A stretch of DNA of 64,000 bases from Sphingomonas kyeonggiensis. GTDB taxonomy: Bacteria; Pseudomonadota; Alphaproteobacteria; Sphingomonadales; Sphingomonadaceae. Made by a program: the position numbers and the translations under genes. The notes below the pieces were generated by a model that was not told the DNA's origin, did not search any database, and saw nothing but the letters and a program-made list of their open reading frames with translations. The stretch lies in NCBI RefSeq assembly GCF_030812785.1, contig NZ_JAUSTJ010000003.1, forward strand, positions 1,054,001-1,118,000, read 5' to 3'. Shown one piece after another: positions 1-8,878 of the stretch (positions are counted from its first letter, which is position 1; each line of letters opens with the position of its first letter).

Positions 1-973
1 CGGCATCGTCGATCCGAAGCTCCGCCAATATGCGCATCTCGGCGACGCCGGGTCACAGACCGACGGCAAGCTCTACGACCCTGCCATGGCGCCGGACCAG
101 AGCGATGCGGGCCGCTCGGGCATCGACGATGACCGCTGGGCATTCACCACCGCCTATCCGGCGAACGACCTGAGGGTGGCCGGAAGCCTCGCCGCCGCGA
201 GCCGCGCGCTCAAGGACTCGGATCCCGCCATGGCTGCCGAGGCGCTGGCCGCGGCCAAGGCGCTCTGGACCGCACGTCAGGGCCAGACCGCCAATGCCAG
301 CGATGGTCGTGACGACAACGGTTTCATGGCGCGCTTCCTCGATCTCGCCAAGGTCTCCGCGACGGTGGAACTGATCCTCACCACCAAGGGCGAGGCCGTC
401 TATACCGATCGCCTGCGCACCCTGATGCCGGCGATCGAGGCGAATTTCGATCGGATCAGCGGCGCTGCAATCCTCGCGCTGCCCTATATGGATGCGGCCT
501 ATCGCGATCGGATCAAGGCGCTGGTGCGTGCCGCCAAGCCGAAGATCGACGCGGAGCTGACCAATCCCTTCGGCGTGCCGGTCGCCATGGGTTCCTGGGC
601 GGGATCCGGAGAAGTCGCCAGCTTCGGCAGCAACATGTATCTGATGCACCGCGCCTTTCCGGACCTGATCGGATCGGAATACACGCTCCGTGCGCTCGAT
701 TACATGCTCGGTCGCCATCCGGCGAACAACCTGTCGCTTGTCTCGACCGTCGGCACACGCTCGAAGCTGATCGGCTATGGCCACAACCGCGCCGATTACG
801 GCTTCATCGCCGGCGGGATGGTGCCAGGTGTGCTGATCATCAAGCCCGATTTCCCCGAGCTGAAGGCCGATTGGCCATTCCTGTGGTTCGAGAGCGAATA
901 TACGGTGAGCACCACCACGGCCTATATCCTGGCCGCCAAGGCTGCGTTGGCCGTGGCGGCGGAGCAGCATTAG
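1..973 (+). CDS. Glycoside hydrolase family 9-like enzyme, 3' part only
   Basis: The reading frame is open from base 2 and ends with TAG at 971-973, so about 323 C-terminal residues are present and the start lies upstream of the window. The helical (alpha/alpha) composition resembles the C-terminal half of GH9 endoglucanases and cellodextrinases. In particular there is a Met-Leu-Gly-Arg-His-Pro stretch followed by Asn-Asn-Leu-Ser, then a Gly-Gly-Met-Val-Pro-Gly loop, then Trp-Phe-Glu-Ser-Glu-Tyr-Thr near the end. In GH9 this last region carries the catalytic glutamate, usually in an Asn-Glu context. The family cleaves beta-1,4-glucans or their oligosaccharides, normally in the periplasm or outside the cell. 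The signal peptide cannot be seen because the N-terminus is missing. The substrate is not determined. Confidence 0.7.
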   Translation, partial: GIVDPKLRQYAHLGDAGSQTDGKLYDPAMAPDQSDAGRSGIDDDRWAFTTAYPANDLRVAGSLAAASRALKDSDPAMAAEALAAAKALWTARQGQTANASDGRDDNGFMARFLDLAKVSATVELILTTKGEAVYTDRLRTLMPAIEANFDRISGAAILALPYMDAAYRDRIKALVRAAKPKIDAELTNPFGVPVAMGSWAGSGEVASFGSNMYLMHRAFPDLIGSEYTLRALDYMLGRHPANNLSLVSTVGTRSKLIGYGHNRADYGFIAGGMVPGVLIIKPDFPELKADWPFLWFESEYTVSTTTAYILAAKAALAVAAEQH

Positions 974-1265
974 TTATTGGCATTAAGTCCGCACCGGCAC
1001 GGTGGGCACCAGCCTGCCGTGCCACTCCGGCCTGGCGTCGGGTAATTCAGGATTTGGCGCTTTGAGCGTGGTTACGAGATCAACCGGCTAGAGGTTCGAT
1101 CCAATCAGGATTGGAACTGATGTGCTGAGTGATTCCGCACTATTTCAAAGAGTTACATTGATGGCGCAAAAATGGAGGCGCAACTCATGGCGTTCGAACC
1201 CTCCCGTAAGTTACTGAAATTATAGGGGGAGGTGGTGCGAAACGCGAAATGGCAGGCCATTATGC
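974..1265. other. Intergenic region with one hairpin
   Basis: No gene is supported here. A hairpin lies at 1100-1115, with a 7-bp perfect stem TCCAATC/GATTGGA and a 2-base loop. It has no T-run and could be a weak terminator for the upstream glycosidase or nothing functional. Confidence 0.5.
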
Positions 1266-1350
1266 ACGATATTCGAACTTGCCTTTGGGAAGACGCCGAT
1301 ATCATCGCGGCAAGTGTGCTCAGCCTTCGGTTAATCGGTTACTTGCCGCC
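1266..1350 (+). repeat. Diverged dispersed element, copy A
   Basis: This roughly 85-base stretch aligns by eye, with many substitutions and one 1-base gap, to 13527-13611; its last part also aligns to about 11325-11370. Shared blocks include ACGATATT, TGGGAAG and a TTAATCGG/TTGATCGG block followed by CTACTTGCCG-like bases. One frame reads Asp-Ile-x-Thr-x-Leu-Trp-Glu-x-Ala-Asp-Ile in copies A and B, which suggests a relic of a coding sequence. It directly abuts the decayed kinase that follows. The parent gene is not recognised. Confidence 0.5.
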
Positions 1351-1370
1351 AGCGGCGAGGCGGGATTGAG

Positions 1371-2088
1371 GGTGGCAGCGCTCTTACCATCAGCGCCGCC
1401 AATATCGTATTGGACGACGCTACCGCGCCGGAAGGCGTGCTTCCGGGGCAATATGTCGCGATTGCGGTCAAGGACAGCGGGTGCGGCATGTCAACGGAGA
1501 CGGTGGTAAAGGTGTTCGACCCGTTCTTCACGACCAAGGAGGTAGGCAAGGGCACCGGGCTCTCGATGGTCTATGGCTTCGCCAAGCAATCGGACGGGCA
1601 TGTCTAGATCGAATCGGCCGAAGGCGAGGGGACGACCGTCCGCCTGCTCCTCGGCCGCGAGTCCAGGCAGCTGGGCGCCGACGAATATGGGCTCGTGTAG
1701 TCGATGGAAGCTGAAGGCGGATCGGAGACGGTGCTCGTCGTCGAGGATGACGGCGAAGTTCGTGCCTACACCGTCGGCATCCTCCGCGAACTGGGCTATC
1801 GCGTGGTCGAGGCGCATGATGGGACACTCCGCGGTGCGCCTGCTCGAGCGCGACGATTTTTCGATCGATCTGCTGCTTACCGATGTCGTGATGCCCCAAA
1901 TGTTCGGCGAGGAACTCGCGCATACCACGCGGTCCATGCATCCAGACCCGAAGGTCCTGTTCGCCTCGGGCTACACTCGCGACGCGATCATGCGGGACGA
2001 TTGGCTCGAAGCCGGCTCAGATCTGATCACCAAGCCATTCACATACGCCGCGCTTGCGGCCGAGGCGCGCGAAGTGCTTAGACGCTAG
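1371..2088 (+). pseudogene. Decayed hybrid sensor histidine kinase with receiver domain
   Basis: The sequence begins inside the kinase ATPase domain (Gly-Gly-Ser-Ala-Leu-Thr-Ile). It continues through the G1 box (Asp-Ser-Gly-Cys-Gly-Met), the F box (Phe-Asp-Pro-Phe-Phe-Thr-Thr-Lys) and a G2-like Gly-Thr-Gly-Leu-Ser-Met. It is broken by an in-frame TAG after His-Val near 1605 and a second TAG near 1698. A receiver domain follows from about 1704 (Val-Leu-Val-Val-Glu-Asp-Asp-Gly). After about 1820 it continues only in another frame, with Leu-Leu-Leu-Thr-Asp-Val-Val-Met-Pro holding the phospho-acceptor Asp and a Lys-Pro-Phe motif near the C-terminus at 2088. The sensor part, dimerisation helix and His are absent. 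Two stops, one frameshift and a missing 5' half mark it as a pseudogene. Confidence 0.85.
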
Positions 2089-2103
2089 AGTGCCGGCGCG
2101 CGA

Positions 2104-2718
2104 TTACATCGTCGCCAGCGCGTCCCCGGCGACCTTCCGCACCAGCTCGACAACGGAGGTGGCGGCGAAGCGCTGCATGATCCGCGCGCGGTGAAATTCG
2201 ACCGTTCGCGGGCTGATGGCCAGGCGCAATGCGATCGCCTTGTTGCTGGCGCCTTCCTGCAACGCGAGCATCACCTCGCGCTCGCGCGCCGTGAGCTTGC
2301 CGGACAGGGCGATAAGCTGGGCGTCGGTTAGCGAAACGGGTGCGGCGCGCTCGACGTACCTACGCGCAGTGATCAGCCAGCCGGCCGCGTTGTTGGCGCC
2401 ATCGAACGGCTCGACCGTGACGTACAGCTCGACGTTACCGAGTGTGTCGACGTCGATCACCCCGGCCCAGCTGCCCTGCGAGGCGATCTCCGACATCGCC
2501 ACGTCCACATCAACGCCAAGCACGCCCAGAATCGCCAGCCCATGGGTGGCGTCGGCCCCGCCACTAAGGAACCGGTTAATCGCGGGGTTGAGGAAATGTA
2601 CGGTAAAGTCGCGGCCGCACACGGCGACACCGATAGACGAACGATCAATCGCGGCGAGGACGAGGTCATACGAGGAAGTTCCGAAATCGCGTTCCGTGGA
2701 TAGTTGCGAAACTTTCAA
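2104..2718 (-). CDS. PAS-LuxR family transcriptional regulator
   Basis: This 204-residue protein has an N-terminal PAS-like domain at about residues 15-120 (Val-Cys-Gly-Arg-Asp-Phe-Thr-Val-His-Phe-Leu-Asn-Pro-Ala). The C-terminal LuxR/GerE helix-turn-helix is at about 140-200, with Leu-Thr-Ala-Arg-Glu-Arg-Glu-Val-Met and Ser-Asn-Lys-Ala-Ile-Ala then Ser-Pro-Arg-Thr-Val-Glu-Phe-His. There is no receiver domain, so it is probably a one-component regulator sensing through PAS. It is divergent from the autotransporter at 2869 across 150 bases, which makes that gene a possible target; this is inference from position only. It converges with the decayed kinase on its other side. Confidence 0.85.
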   Translation of the reverse strand: MKVSQLSTERDFGTSSYDLVLAAIDRSSIGVAVCGRDFTVHFLNPAINRFLSGGADATHGLAILGVLGVDVDVAMSEIASQGSWAGVIDVDTLGNVELYVTVEPFDGANNAAGWLITARRYVERAAPVSLTDAQLIALSGKLTAREREVMLALQEGASNKAIALRLAISPRTVEFHRARIMQRFAATSVVELVRKVAGDALATM

Positions 2719-2777
2719 AATATAAATTCCTCTTGCTGTGGAGCTATCGACTATATTTTCTTCAGTAGATCAATTGT

Positions 2778-2804
2778 TTGACCTGGTAGTCATACGAGTA
2801 TCTA
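2778..2804 (+). promoter_or_regulatory. Weak sigma70-like promoter candidate for the autotransporter
   Basis: TTGACC at 2778-2783 and TATCTA at 2799-2804 are separated by 15 bases, shorter than the ideal 17. They lie in the divergent gap between the LuxR regulator and the autotransporter. Purely pattern-based. Confidence 0.25.
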
Positions 2805-2868
2805 CGTTGAAAGGTTGCGGCTAAGCGAAACTAATCCCGGGGGGCCTGATTCCAGGAGACCGGTTTAG

Positions 2869-5800
2869 ATGTTCGTTTCGCACGTGATGGCGTCCGCCAC
2901 CCCGGCTACCAAGTTGCGCCTCGCGCTTCTCGGCAGCGTATCCACCGCCGCAGCAATGCTGCTTCTGCCCACCAGCGCCGCTGCGCAGGCGACGACCTGC
3001 TCGCAGACCGGCACCACGATCACCTGCGTCGATGGCGCGGCCACCGTGCTGACCGGCACCACCACCGCCGGCAATGCAACGGTTGCGGGTCCCGGCCTGG
3101 TGACCGTCGATACGACCGGCCCGGCAACGACGACCTATACCGCCACTGGCCCGATCGCGACGACCGGCGTAACCGCGGTCCACCTCACCTCCACGGGCGG
3201 CGCACTCAGCCTTACCCCTGCCGGCGTCAGCGCGCCGGTGAACATCAACGTCACCGGCGGGGTCGCTGCCAATGGCGTCACGCTCAATACGCTCGCCCAG
3301 CCGGCCACCTTCACGGTCGGCAACATCGCGACCAGCGGCGCTAATTCCTTCGGCGTGCTGTCGACGGCCGGCGGCGACCTTACGCTGCGGACCGGCAACA
3401 TCAACGTCACGGGTGCGAACAGCACCGCGATCGACGCGGGCGCCCAGACCGGCGCCATCTCGACCACTGCGGGCAACATCACCGCGACCGGCCGCGGCAT
3501 CCGCACGGTTTCGGCGACCAACGGCGCGAACACCGTTGTCGCCGGCAATGTCGTGACGGGCGATCGCGCGATCCTCGCCAATGGAGGCACCGTGTCGGTC
3601 ACCGCCGGCAACATCACCACCTCGACCAACGGCGCCACCACCCCCGGCGGCTACGGCATCGCGGCGCAGGGCTTCACCGGCAACGTCACGGTCCGCACCG
3701 GCACCGTCAGCACGGTTAACGGCGGCGGCATCATCGCCAATGCGTTCAGCCCGACCGGCGCGATCGACATCGGCGGCTGCCCAAGCGTCACCACGACTGG
3801 CGACAACGCAACCGCGGTCTCGGCACAGGCCGCTGGCACCGGATCGGTGACGGTTAATTGCGGCGCGCTCTCTACGACCGGCCTCAACAGCAATGGCGTG
3901 TTCGCGACATCGGTCGGCGGCAACATGGCGGTCAACATCGCCTCGGCGACCACCTCGGGCATCGGCTCCTATGGCGTCACCGCCAACACCATCGGCGCCG
4001 GCACGGTCACCACCAATGCGGGGGTGATCACCACCACCGGCAATGGCGGCACGGGCCTGTACATCCGCGCGGCCACCGGCGCGATCGATGCCGGCTACGG
4101 CAACATCACCACGTCGGGCATCGCGGCCGGCGTTAACAGCGCCAGTGCTCTAGATCTTGCCTCAACCGGCACGATCAACCTGCGCGGTAACGGCTCGACG
4201 CTTCGCACCAATGGCGCCGGCGTGACCGCCGCGCTCGTCACCGGCGCGGGCGTCACGGGCAATCTCGGCAACGTCACCACCACGGGTCTCGGCGCGCAGG
4301 GTGCGATCATCACCTCGACCGCGCCGATCAACCTGACCGTCGGCACCGTGGCGACGACCGGCAATGGTCTGATCGTCAACGCCGGCACCAACGCCGTCAC
4401 GCTTACCACCGGTGCCGTAACCGCGACCGAGGCGGGCGCGACCGGCACGGTCGTCAATAGCACCGGCGCGGTGACCTTCACCGGCGGCAGGCATGCGGCC
4501 AATGGCGCGAACGCGCTTCGCATCACCGGTGGTGCTGGGGCGATCAACGCTTCTGTCGCCGGCGCCGGGACCACCGGCACCGGAACTGCGGTCGTCATCA
4601 CCGGCACCGGCCCGGTGACGTTCGTCAACAGCGGTACGATCACCACCACCGGCGCCACGTCTGACGGCATCAACATCGTTACGCCGGGCACCATCGCCAT
4701 CACCGGCGGACAGGTTGCCACCACCGGCGCCAACAGCCGAGGCATTGTCGCCAATGGCGGCGGGGCAGTCACCATTTCGGCGACCGGCGTCACCACCACG
4801 GGCGCGACGTCGAATGCGATCGTGGCGAACAGCACGGCAGGCTCGGTTGGCGTCTCGCTCAGCGGCACAAACAACTCGGCAAGCCTTGACGGCGTGAGCA
4901 TCGCGGCGGCGACCACCGCCAATCTCGCCCTGACCTCAGGCACCCTCACCGGCCTCAACAACGGCGCAACGATCACGTCGGGCACGGGCACCACGGTGAC
5001 CAACGCCGGTACGCTCGGCGGCGGCAACTATGCCCTCGCGGTCACCGGCGGCGCGGCGACGGTCAACAATAGCGGCACGATCAACGGCCGCATCCTGCTG
5101 ACCGCCAATGGCGATACGGTGAACAACACCGGCACCTTCAACGCGAACAGCAACAGCGACTTCGGCGCGGGCGCGGACGTGTTCAACAACAGCGCCACGC
5201 TCCGCGTACTCGGCCTGGCGACGACCGCCGGAACGGTCACGCTCACCGGACTGGAGACGTTCAACAACAGCGGCTTGGTCGATCTGCGTAACGGCCATGT
5301 CGGCGATGTGCTGGTTCTGCCGGGCAGTTATGCCGGCAACGGCGCGGCGCAGCTCGGCGTCGATGTCGATCTTATTGCTTTCACCGGCGACCAACTGCGC
5401 ATCGGCGGCGCGGCGACGGGCACAACGATCGTCTCGGTCGCCGCGCTCAATAATGTGCCGGCGGTGCTCAGCACCAGCGCAGGCGCAGTGGTGGCGCAGG
5501 CCGGCGCGGCCTCGTCTGCAACGGCGTTCACGCTCGACGGCGGCAGCGTCGATCAGGGCCTGATCCAGTATGGCATCGTCTACAACCCGACGACCTTTGC
5601 CTACAGCCTAGTCGCCACGCCCGGCGTCGGGGTCTATCGCGCATCGCTGTTCGCCGAAGGGGTGCGCAACCTCTGGCTGCAGTCGGGCGACAGCTGGTCG
5701 GGGCATATGCGCGAGTTGCGCGACAATGTCGCCGCCAATGGCCCCGGTGGTGCCGGCGGGCGCGTCTGGGCCCAGGTGCTTGGTCAGGTCGAGCATCGCG

Positions 5801-6576
5801 GCAGCAACCGCAGCTTCGCCTTCAACGGCGTCACTACCCCGGTCGATTTGAGCTACAAACAGGACTATTTCGGCGGCCAGATGGGCGTGGATCTGGGCGC
5901 TCCGGTGGGTGAGGGCGGCTTCGCCTTCGGCTTGACCGGCGGCTATCTCAACTCCAACCTGAACTTCGCCAACTCGCCTGACCGGATCAACTTCGATGTG
6001 GTCAATGGCGGCGTCTATGCCAGCCTCAACGCCGGCAGCTTCTTCGTCAACGCGCTCGCCAAGTACGACTATTATTGGGGTGACAATGTCAGCATCTCGG
6101 GTCGCTACACTCAGAAGCTGAAGGGTTCTATCTATGGCGGCAAAGCTGAGGTAGGCGTCCGCTTCGGCAGCAAGCTCTGGTTCGAGCCGGCGGCAAGCGT
6201 TTCCTACACGCATTCAGATTTCGACAATTTCGGCAATGCGTCGGGCAATTTCGCCTTCAACGACCAGGACGGCGTGCGCGGCCGTGGCGGCGCGCGGATA
6301 GGCTTCACCAGCGATATCGGTCCCGCCAAGATGACGCTCTATGGCGGCGGCAACTATGTCCATGAGTTCAAGGGCCAGGACCAGGTCACCTTCACCAGCG
6401 GCGGACAGACGGTGCGCTTCGGCAACCAGCGGCTGAGCGACTATGGCGAAGGGCTGCTGGGTCTGAACATCGGCTCGCAGCGCGGAGCGATCAGCGGCTT
6501 CTTCGAGGGCCGCTATGCCGATGGTGGCGATTATGAAGGCTATGGCGGCCGCGCCGGGGTTCGTTTCCGCTTCTGA
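2869..6576 (+). CDS. Large autotransporter with Gly/Thr-rich repeat passenger
   Basis: This 1235-residue protein starts with a signal peptide; the hydrophobic segment is about residues 16-40, ending Ala-Ala-Ala-Gln. Another ATG at 2887 would give a more typical signal length. The passenger, about residues 40-950, consists of short repeats rich in Gly, Thr, Asn, Val and Ala (recurring Thr-Thr-Gly, Gly-Asn-Ile/Val-Thr and Asn-Ser-Gly-Thr-Ile), as expected of a right-handed beta-helix. The last roughly 280 residues form the autotransporter beta-barrel (Arg-Val-Trp-Ala-Gln-Val-Leu-Gly start, Gly-Gly-Gln-Met-Gly-Val-Asp, terminal Arg-Phe-Arg-Phe). A GGAGA-type ribosome site lies just upstream. By type V secretion the passenger should be exposed or released at the surface. 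Adhesion or polysaccharide binding is possible, and no enzymatic motif is visible. Confidence 0.9.
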   Translation: MFVSHVMASATPATKLRLALLGSVSTAAAMLLLPTSAAAQATTCSQTGTTITCVDGAATVLTGTTTAGNATVAGPGLVTVDTTGPATTTYTATGPIATTGVTAVHLTSTGGALSLTPAGVSAPVNINVTGGVAANGVTLNTLAQPATFTVGNIATSGANSFGVLSTAGGDLTLRTGNINVTGANSTAIDAGAQTGAISTTAGNITATGRGIRTVSATNGANTVVAGNVVTGDRAILANGGTVSVTAGNITTSTNGATTPGGYGIAAQGFTGNVTVRTGTVSTVNGGGIIANAFSPTGAIDIGGCPSVTTTGDNATAVSAQAAGTGSVTVNCGALSTTGLNSNGVFATSVGGNMAVNIASATTSGIGSYGVTANTIGAGTVTTNAGVITTTGNGGTGLYIRAATGAIDAGYGNITTSGIAAGVNSASALDLASTGTINLRGNGSTLRTNGAGVTAALVTGAGVTGNLGNVTTTGLGAQGAIITSTAPINLTVGTVATTGNGLIVNAGTNAVTLTTGAVTATEAGATGTVVNSTGAVTFTGGRHAANGANALRITGGAGAINASVAGAGTTGTGTAVVITGTGPVTFVNSGTITTTGATSDGINIVTPGTIAITGGQVATTGANSRGIVANGGGAVTISATGVTTTGATSNAIVANSTAGSVGVSLSGTNNSASLDGVSIAAATTANLALTSGTLTGLNNGATITSGTGTTVTNAGTLGGGNYALAVTGGAATVNNSGTINGRILLTANGDTVNNTGTFNANSNSDFGAGADVFNNSATLRVLGLATTAGTVTLTGLETFNNSGLVDLRNGHVGDVLVLPGSYAGNGAAQLGVDVDLIAFTGDQLRIGGAATGTTIVSVAALNNVPAVLSTSAGAVVAQAGAASSATAFTLDGGSVDQGLIQYGIVYNPTTFAYSLVATPGVGVYRASLFAEGVRNLWLQSGDSWSGHMRELRDNVAANGPGGAGGRVWAQVLGQVEHRGSNRSFAFNGVTTPVDLSYKQDYFGGQMGVDLGAPVGEGGFAFGLTGGYLNSNLNFANSPDRINFDVVNGGVYASLNAGSFFVNALAKYDYYWGDNVSISGRYTQKLKGSIYGGKAEVGVRFGSKLWFEPAASVSYTHSDFDNFGNASGNFAFNDQDGVRGRGGARIGFTSDIGPAKMTLYGGGNYVHEFKGQDQVTFTSGGQTVRFGNQRLSDYGEGLLGLNIGSQRGAISGFFEGRYADGGDYEGYGGRAGVRFRF

Positions 6577-6592
6577 TCTTGCGAGGGGTGTT

Positions 6593-6622
6593 CATGGGTC
6601 GTCTCGCAAGAGACGGCCCATG
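6593..6622 (+). terminator. Hairpin downstream of the autotransporter
   Basis: A 13-bp stem (6593-6605 with 6610-6622) with a GCAA tetraloop and one G-T mismatch lies 17 bases after the stop codon. No strong T-run follows, so its efficiency as an intrinsic terminator is uncertain. Confidence 0.6.
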
Positions 6623-7057
6623 CGCATTTGGACGTGTGTCGTTATGCCAACGCTGAAGCAGGGAAACCGCATCGGTCGCCCGGTTTCCATCTCAGTGGGG
6701 CTGAAACTCGAGCGCGCGGTGCCATGCCATGCCATGCACGGTGAATGCGTCACCCCCCAGGCGAAAAAGCTTTGCCATTGTGGCTTGCGACGATCGCGCC
6801 TTCGCGGCGAGCCTTCGAGTCAATCCACAAGCGCCGGCAGATCAGTATACGGCATCACGGAGATTGCCGAACATGGTAGCGATCCTTCGATCGCCGATGC
6901 GGTCCCGCAGAAGCCCGATTTCGCGGCCTGATCGAGGCTAAGGCGAACGCGGAGCCGACGGGCTGCGGCGCTACGCATTTCCCGGGTCAAGCGCGGCGTG
7001 CCTCGACGCGGCTTGCAGGTCGCGGGAGCCGCGGCCCTTGAGGCGCGTTCAATCGCG
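6623..7057. other. Intergenic region without recognised gene
   Basis: Several short open frames exist on both strands, but none has a ribosome site, family resemblance or convincing codon use. I see nothing further in it. Confidence 0.4.
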
Positions 7058-7582
7058 ATGCCGCGCAAACTCAAGGTCTTCCGAACTGCAATCGGCTTTC
7101 ACGATGCCTATGTTGCCGCCGCCAGCCAAAAGGCGGCGCTTGAGGCCTGGGGTGCTGCGGCAAACTTGTTCGCGCGCGGTGCCGCCGAGCTGGTGAGCGA
7201 TGCCGAGTTGTCGAAGGAGCCGCTTGCCCATCCAGGCAAGGTCATCAAGCGCCTCCGAGGTAGCGAAGCCGAGCATTTCGCCGCCCTTGAACGGGCGAGT
7301 GCGGCAGATAGCCGGCGAGAACCCCGAGCATCGGCTGCGCCAAAGAGAAAGCCTCGCCCCCGGCCCGATCGTAAGCCGCTCGACGATGCCGAGGAAACCC
7401 TGGATGGCGCGCAGCGTGCGGCCGAGCAGCTAGAGCGGGACTTCCGCGAACGGGAGCGAAGGCTTGCACACGAGCGCCAGGCGGCCGAGCGCGCGGCAGG
7501 CGAGCTCGTGCGAAAAGCCCGATCGGCGCGCGATGCCGAGAAGCTGCGCTACGAAGAGATACTGGCGCGCTGGCGAGCGTAA
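7058..7582 (+). CDS. Conserved charged coiled-coil protein (TolA-like in name only)
   Basis: This is a 174-residue protein from the ATG at 7058. A longer in-frame start at 6998 adds 20 atypical residues and is less likely. The N-terminal 60 residues form a conserved block (Lys-Val-Phe-Arg-Thr, Ile-Gly-Phe-His-Asp-Ala-Tyr-Val-Ala, Lys-Ala-Ala-Leu-Glu-Ala-Trp-Gly) that I recognise from sphingomonad proteins often labelled 'cell envelope biogenesis protein TolA'. Residues 100-174 are Arg/Glu/Ala-rich and probably a long helix or coiled coil. No signal peptide or membrane segment is seen, so a TolA function is not supported. Role unknown. Confidence 0.75.
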   Translation: MPRKLKVFRTAIGFHDAYVAAASQKAALEAWGAAANLFARGAAELVSDAELSKEPLAHPGKVIKRLRGSEAEHFAALERASAADSRREPRASAAPKRKPRPRPDRKPLDDAEETLDGAQRAAEQLERDFRERERRLAHERQAAERAAGELVRKARSARDAEKLRYEEILARWRA

Positions 7583-7645
7583 CCTCGTACGCGAGAAGCG
7601 CTAGGCGGCCCACCAAGGCGGGGAGGGAGGTTGTGATCCTTGCGA

Positions 7646-7899
7646 TCAGGCGTCTCTGCCGAGACGCAGATCAACGGCGTCGCAGAATTTCACAGTCGTC
7701 AGCTTGAGGCCGTCCGCCGCTTCGATATCCACATGCCCTCTCAAGTCGAGCAAACCCTTGCTCGTCACTTCGTCCGCAAGGATGGCCCGGACGCTCGCGA
7801 TGGCAACGCGTTCCGCCTCTGCGAGGCTGCCGCAACCTGGCCTTCTTCATCGAGGACAGTTCCGAAGCCGTTGTGCACATGCAGGTGATACCTTGGCAT
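7646..7899 (-). pseudogene. Frameshifted DUF6894 small protein
   Basis: The start (Met-Pro-Arg-Tyr-His-Leu-His-Val-His-Asn-Gly at 7899) matches the N-terminal signature of DUF6894 proteins. After Gln-Val-Ala-Ala-Ala the frame is lost. The rest of the family pattern (Leu-Ala-Glu-Ala-Glu-Arg-Val-Ala, Ala-Ile-Leu-Ala-Asp-Glu-Val, Leu-Asp-Leu-Arg-Gly, Phe-Cys-Asp-Ala-Val) continues in the next frame to a TGA at 7646-7648. A single indel near 7820 separates two otherwise intact halves, so this is either a recent pseudogene or a sequencing error. Family function is unknown. Confidence 0.75.
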
Positions 7900-8460
7900 G
7901 CTGCCAAAACTTACCGGATCTCGAACAGTTTCCGGCGCTCTAGTGGTTGAGGTGTACCTTGGGCCACAATGAGTCCCATAGGCACATGAGCATCCTGACC
8001 TGCGGACAGCGCTCATCCCCGCCAATTCCGCTGCGCGCCACGTGGGGCGGAAGGAAGTGCGGGTTACCCGCCGCCCGTTGCAGGCAGCTTCGATGTCCAG
8101 AATGAACGACAGGGGCCGATCGCGCGCATCATGCTCGCGGACCGGGCTCGGCAACTATTCTGGATAGCGCAGGCCAGCGCGGCAGTCCGGGCGTAAGCCC
8201 AGCCACTAACTATCTTAGCCGCATACCGATGCCCGGACGGTTACCCGGTACTACAGCGGGCATGCAGCCGTTCGACACTCGGGCGCGGTTCTGGCTGTTC
8301 TGCGTCAGGAACACCGCAAAGAAGGGAGGCATTGTGGCCGCGGTGCATGATGGGGAAGGGCTGCCGAAGCTGAAATCGGTGGGGCGGAAGCGTTGCAGCC
8401 GCGGAACAAAGCCGACCAGTATGGATTGCTCTGTCAGGTCTTCAGACAGGGAGAATTGAA
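7900..8460. other. Intergenic region without recognised gene
   Basis: No coding sequence with a convincing start, codon use or family match is seen on either strand. It separates the DUF6894 relic from the GlsB/YeaQ-like gene. Confidence 0.4.
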
Positions 8461-8727
8461 GTGGGTTGGATCATCGCACTGATAGTGGGCGGCATTGCCG
8501 GCTGGCTGGCCAGCATGGTGATGGGTCGCAACGCCTCTATGGGCATCGTCCTCAACATCATCGTAGGCTGTGTGGGCTCGATCATCGGCAATTGGCTTTC
8601 CGGTCCGCTCTTCGGCGTCCGCGGCAGCGTGCAGGAATTCTCGCTGACCGGGCTGATCATCGCATTCATCGGCGCCGTCGTGTTGCTCGGGATCTTCAAT
8701 CTGGTGCAGCGCAGCCGCGTTCGGTGA
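8461..8727 (+). CDS. GlsB/YeaQ/YmgE family stress-response membrane protein
   Basis: This 88-residue protein starts with GTG at 8461, preceded by GGGAGA 8 bases upstream. It has three hydrophobic segments (residues about 2-22, 28-48 and 60-82) rich in Gly and Ile. The pattern (Gly-Trp-Ile-Ile-x-x-Ile-Val-Gly-Gly-Ile-Ala-Gly-Trp-Leu-Ala, and Ile-Val-Gly-x-Val-Gly in the middle) is that of the transglycosylase-associated/GlsB family. These are inner-membrane proteins induced by stress, with unclear molecular function. It is followed by a strong hairpin and appears monocistronic. Confidence 0.9.
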   Translation: MGWIIALIVGGIAGWLASMVMGRNASMGIVLNIIVGCVGSIIGNWLSGPLFGVRGSVQEFSLTGLIIAFIGAVVLLGIFNLVQRSRVR

Positions 8728-8735
8728 GGTTTGAC

Positions 8736-8768
8736 GTACCGTCTGCTGCACTGAGCAGCAGGCGGTAC
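8736..8768 (+). terminator. Hairpin after the GlsB/YeaQ-like gene
   Basis: A 14-bp stem with one G-T pair (8736-8749 with 8755-8768) and a 5-base loop begins 9 bases after the stop codon. There is no T-run. Confidence 0.6.
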
Positions 8769-8878
8769 GCACCATCCAGGTAAGGGGCATTTGATGCGGA
8801 CGAATATTCCTGACCTACGACCCGGGTCGTAGAGACGGCATCACGGAATGCCGGATCAGTTGATCTCCCGCTCGCGTG

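Noticed and set aside
53..970. Long minus-strand frame opposite the GH9-like gene
   Set aside because: It is the mirror of a high-GC plus-strand gene. The plus frame shows family motifs and continues in from the window edge, while the minus frame has none.
1195..1215. GTTCGAAC-like motif suggesting a tRNA T-arm
   Set aside because: The flanking bases do not pair as a T-stem, and no acceptor or anticodon stem can be built around it.
4095..5027. Long minus-strand Pro/Val-rich frame within the autotransporter
   Set aside because: It is a shadow of the Gly/Thr-rich repeats on the plus strand and has no ribosome site or domain.
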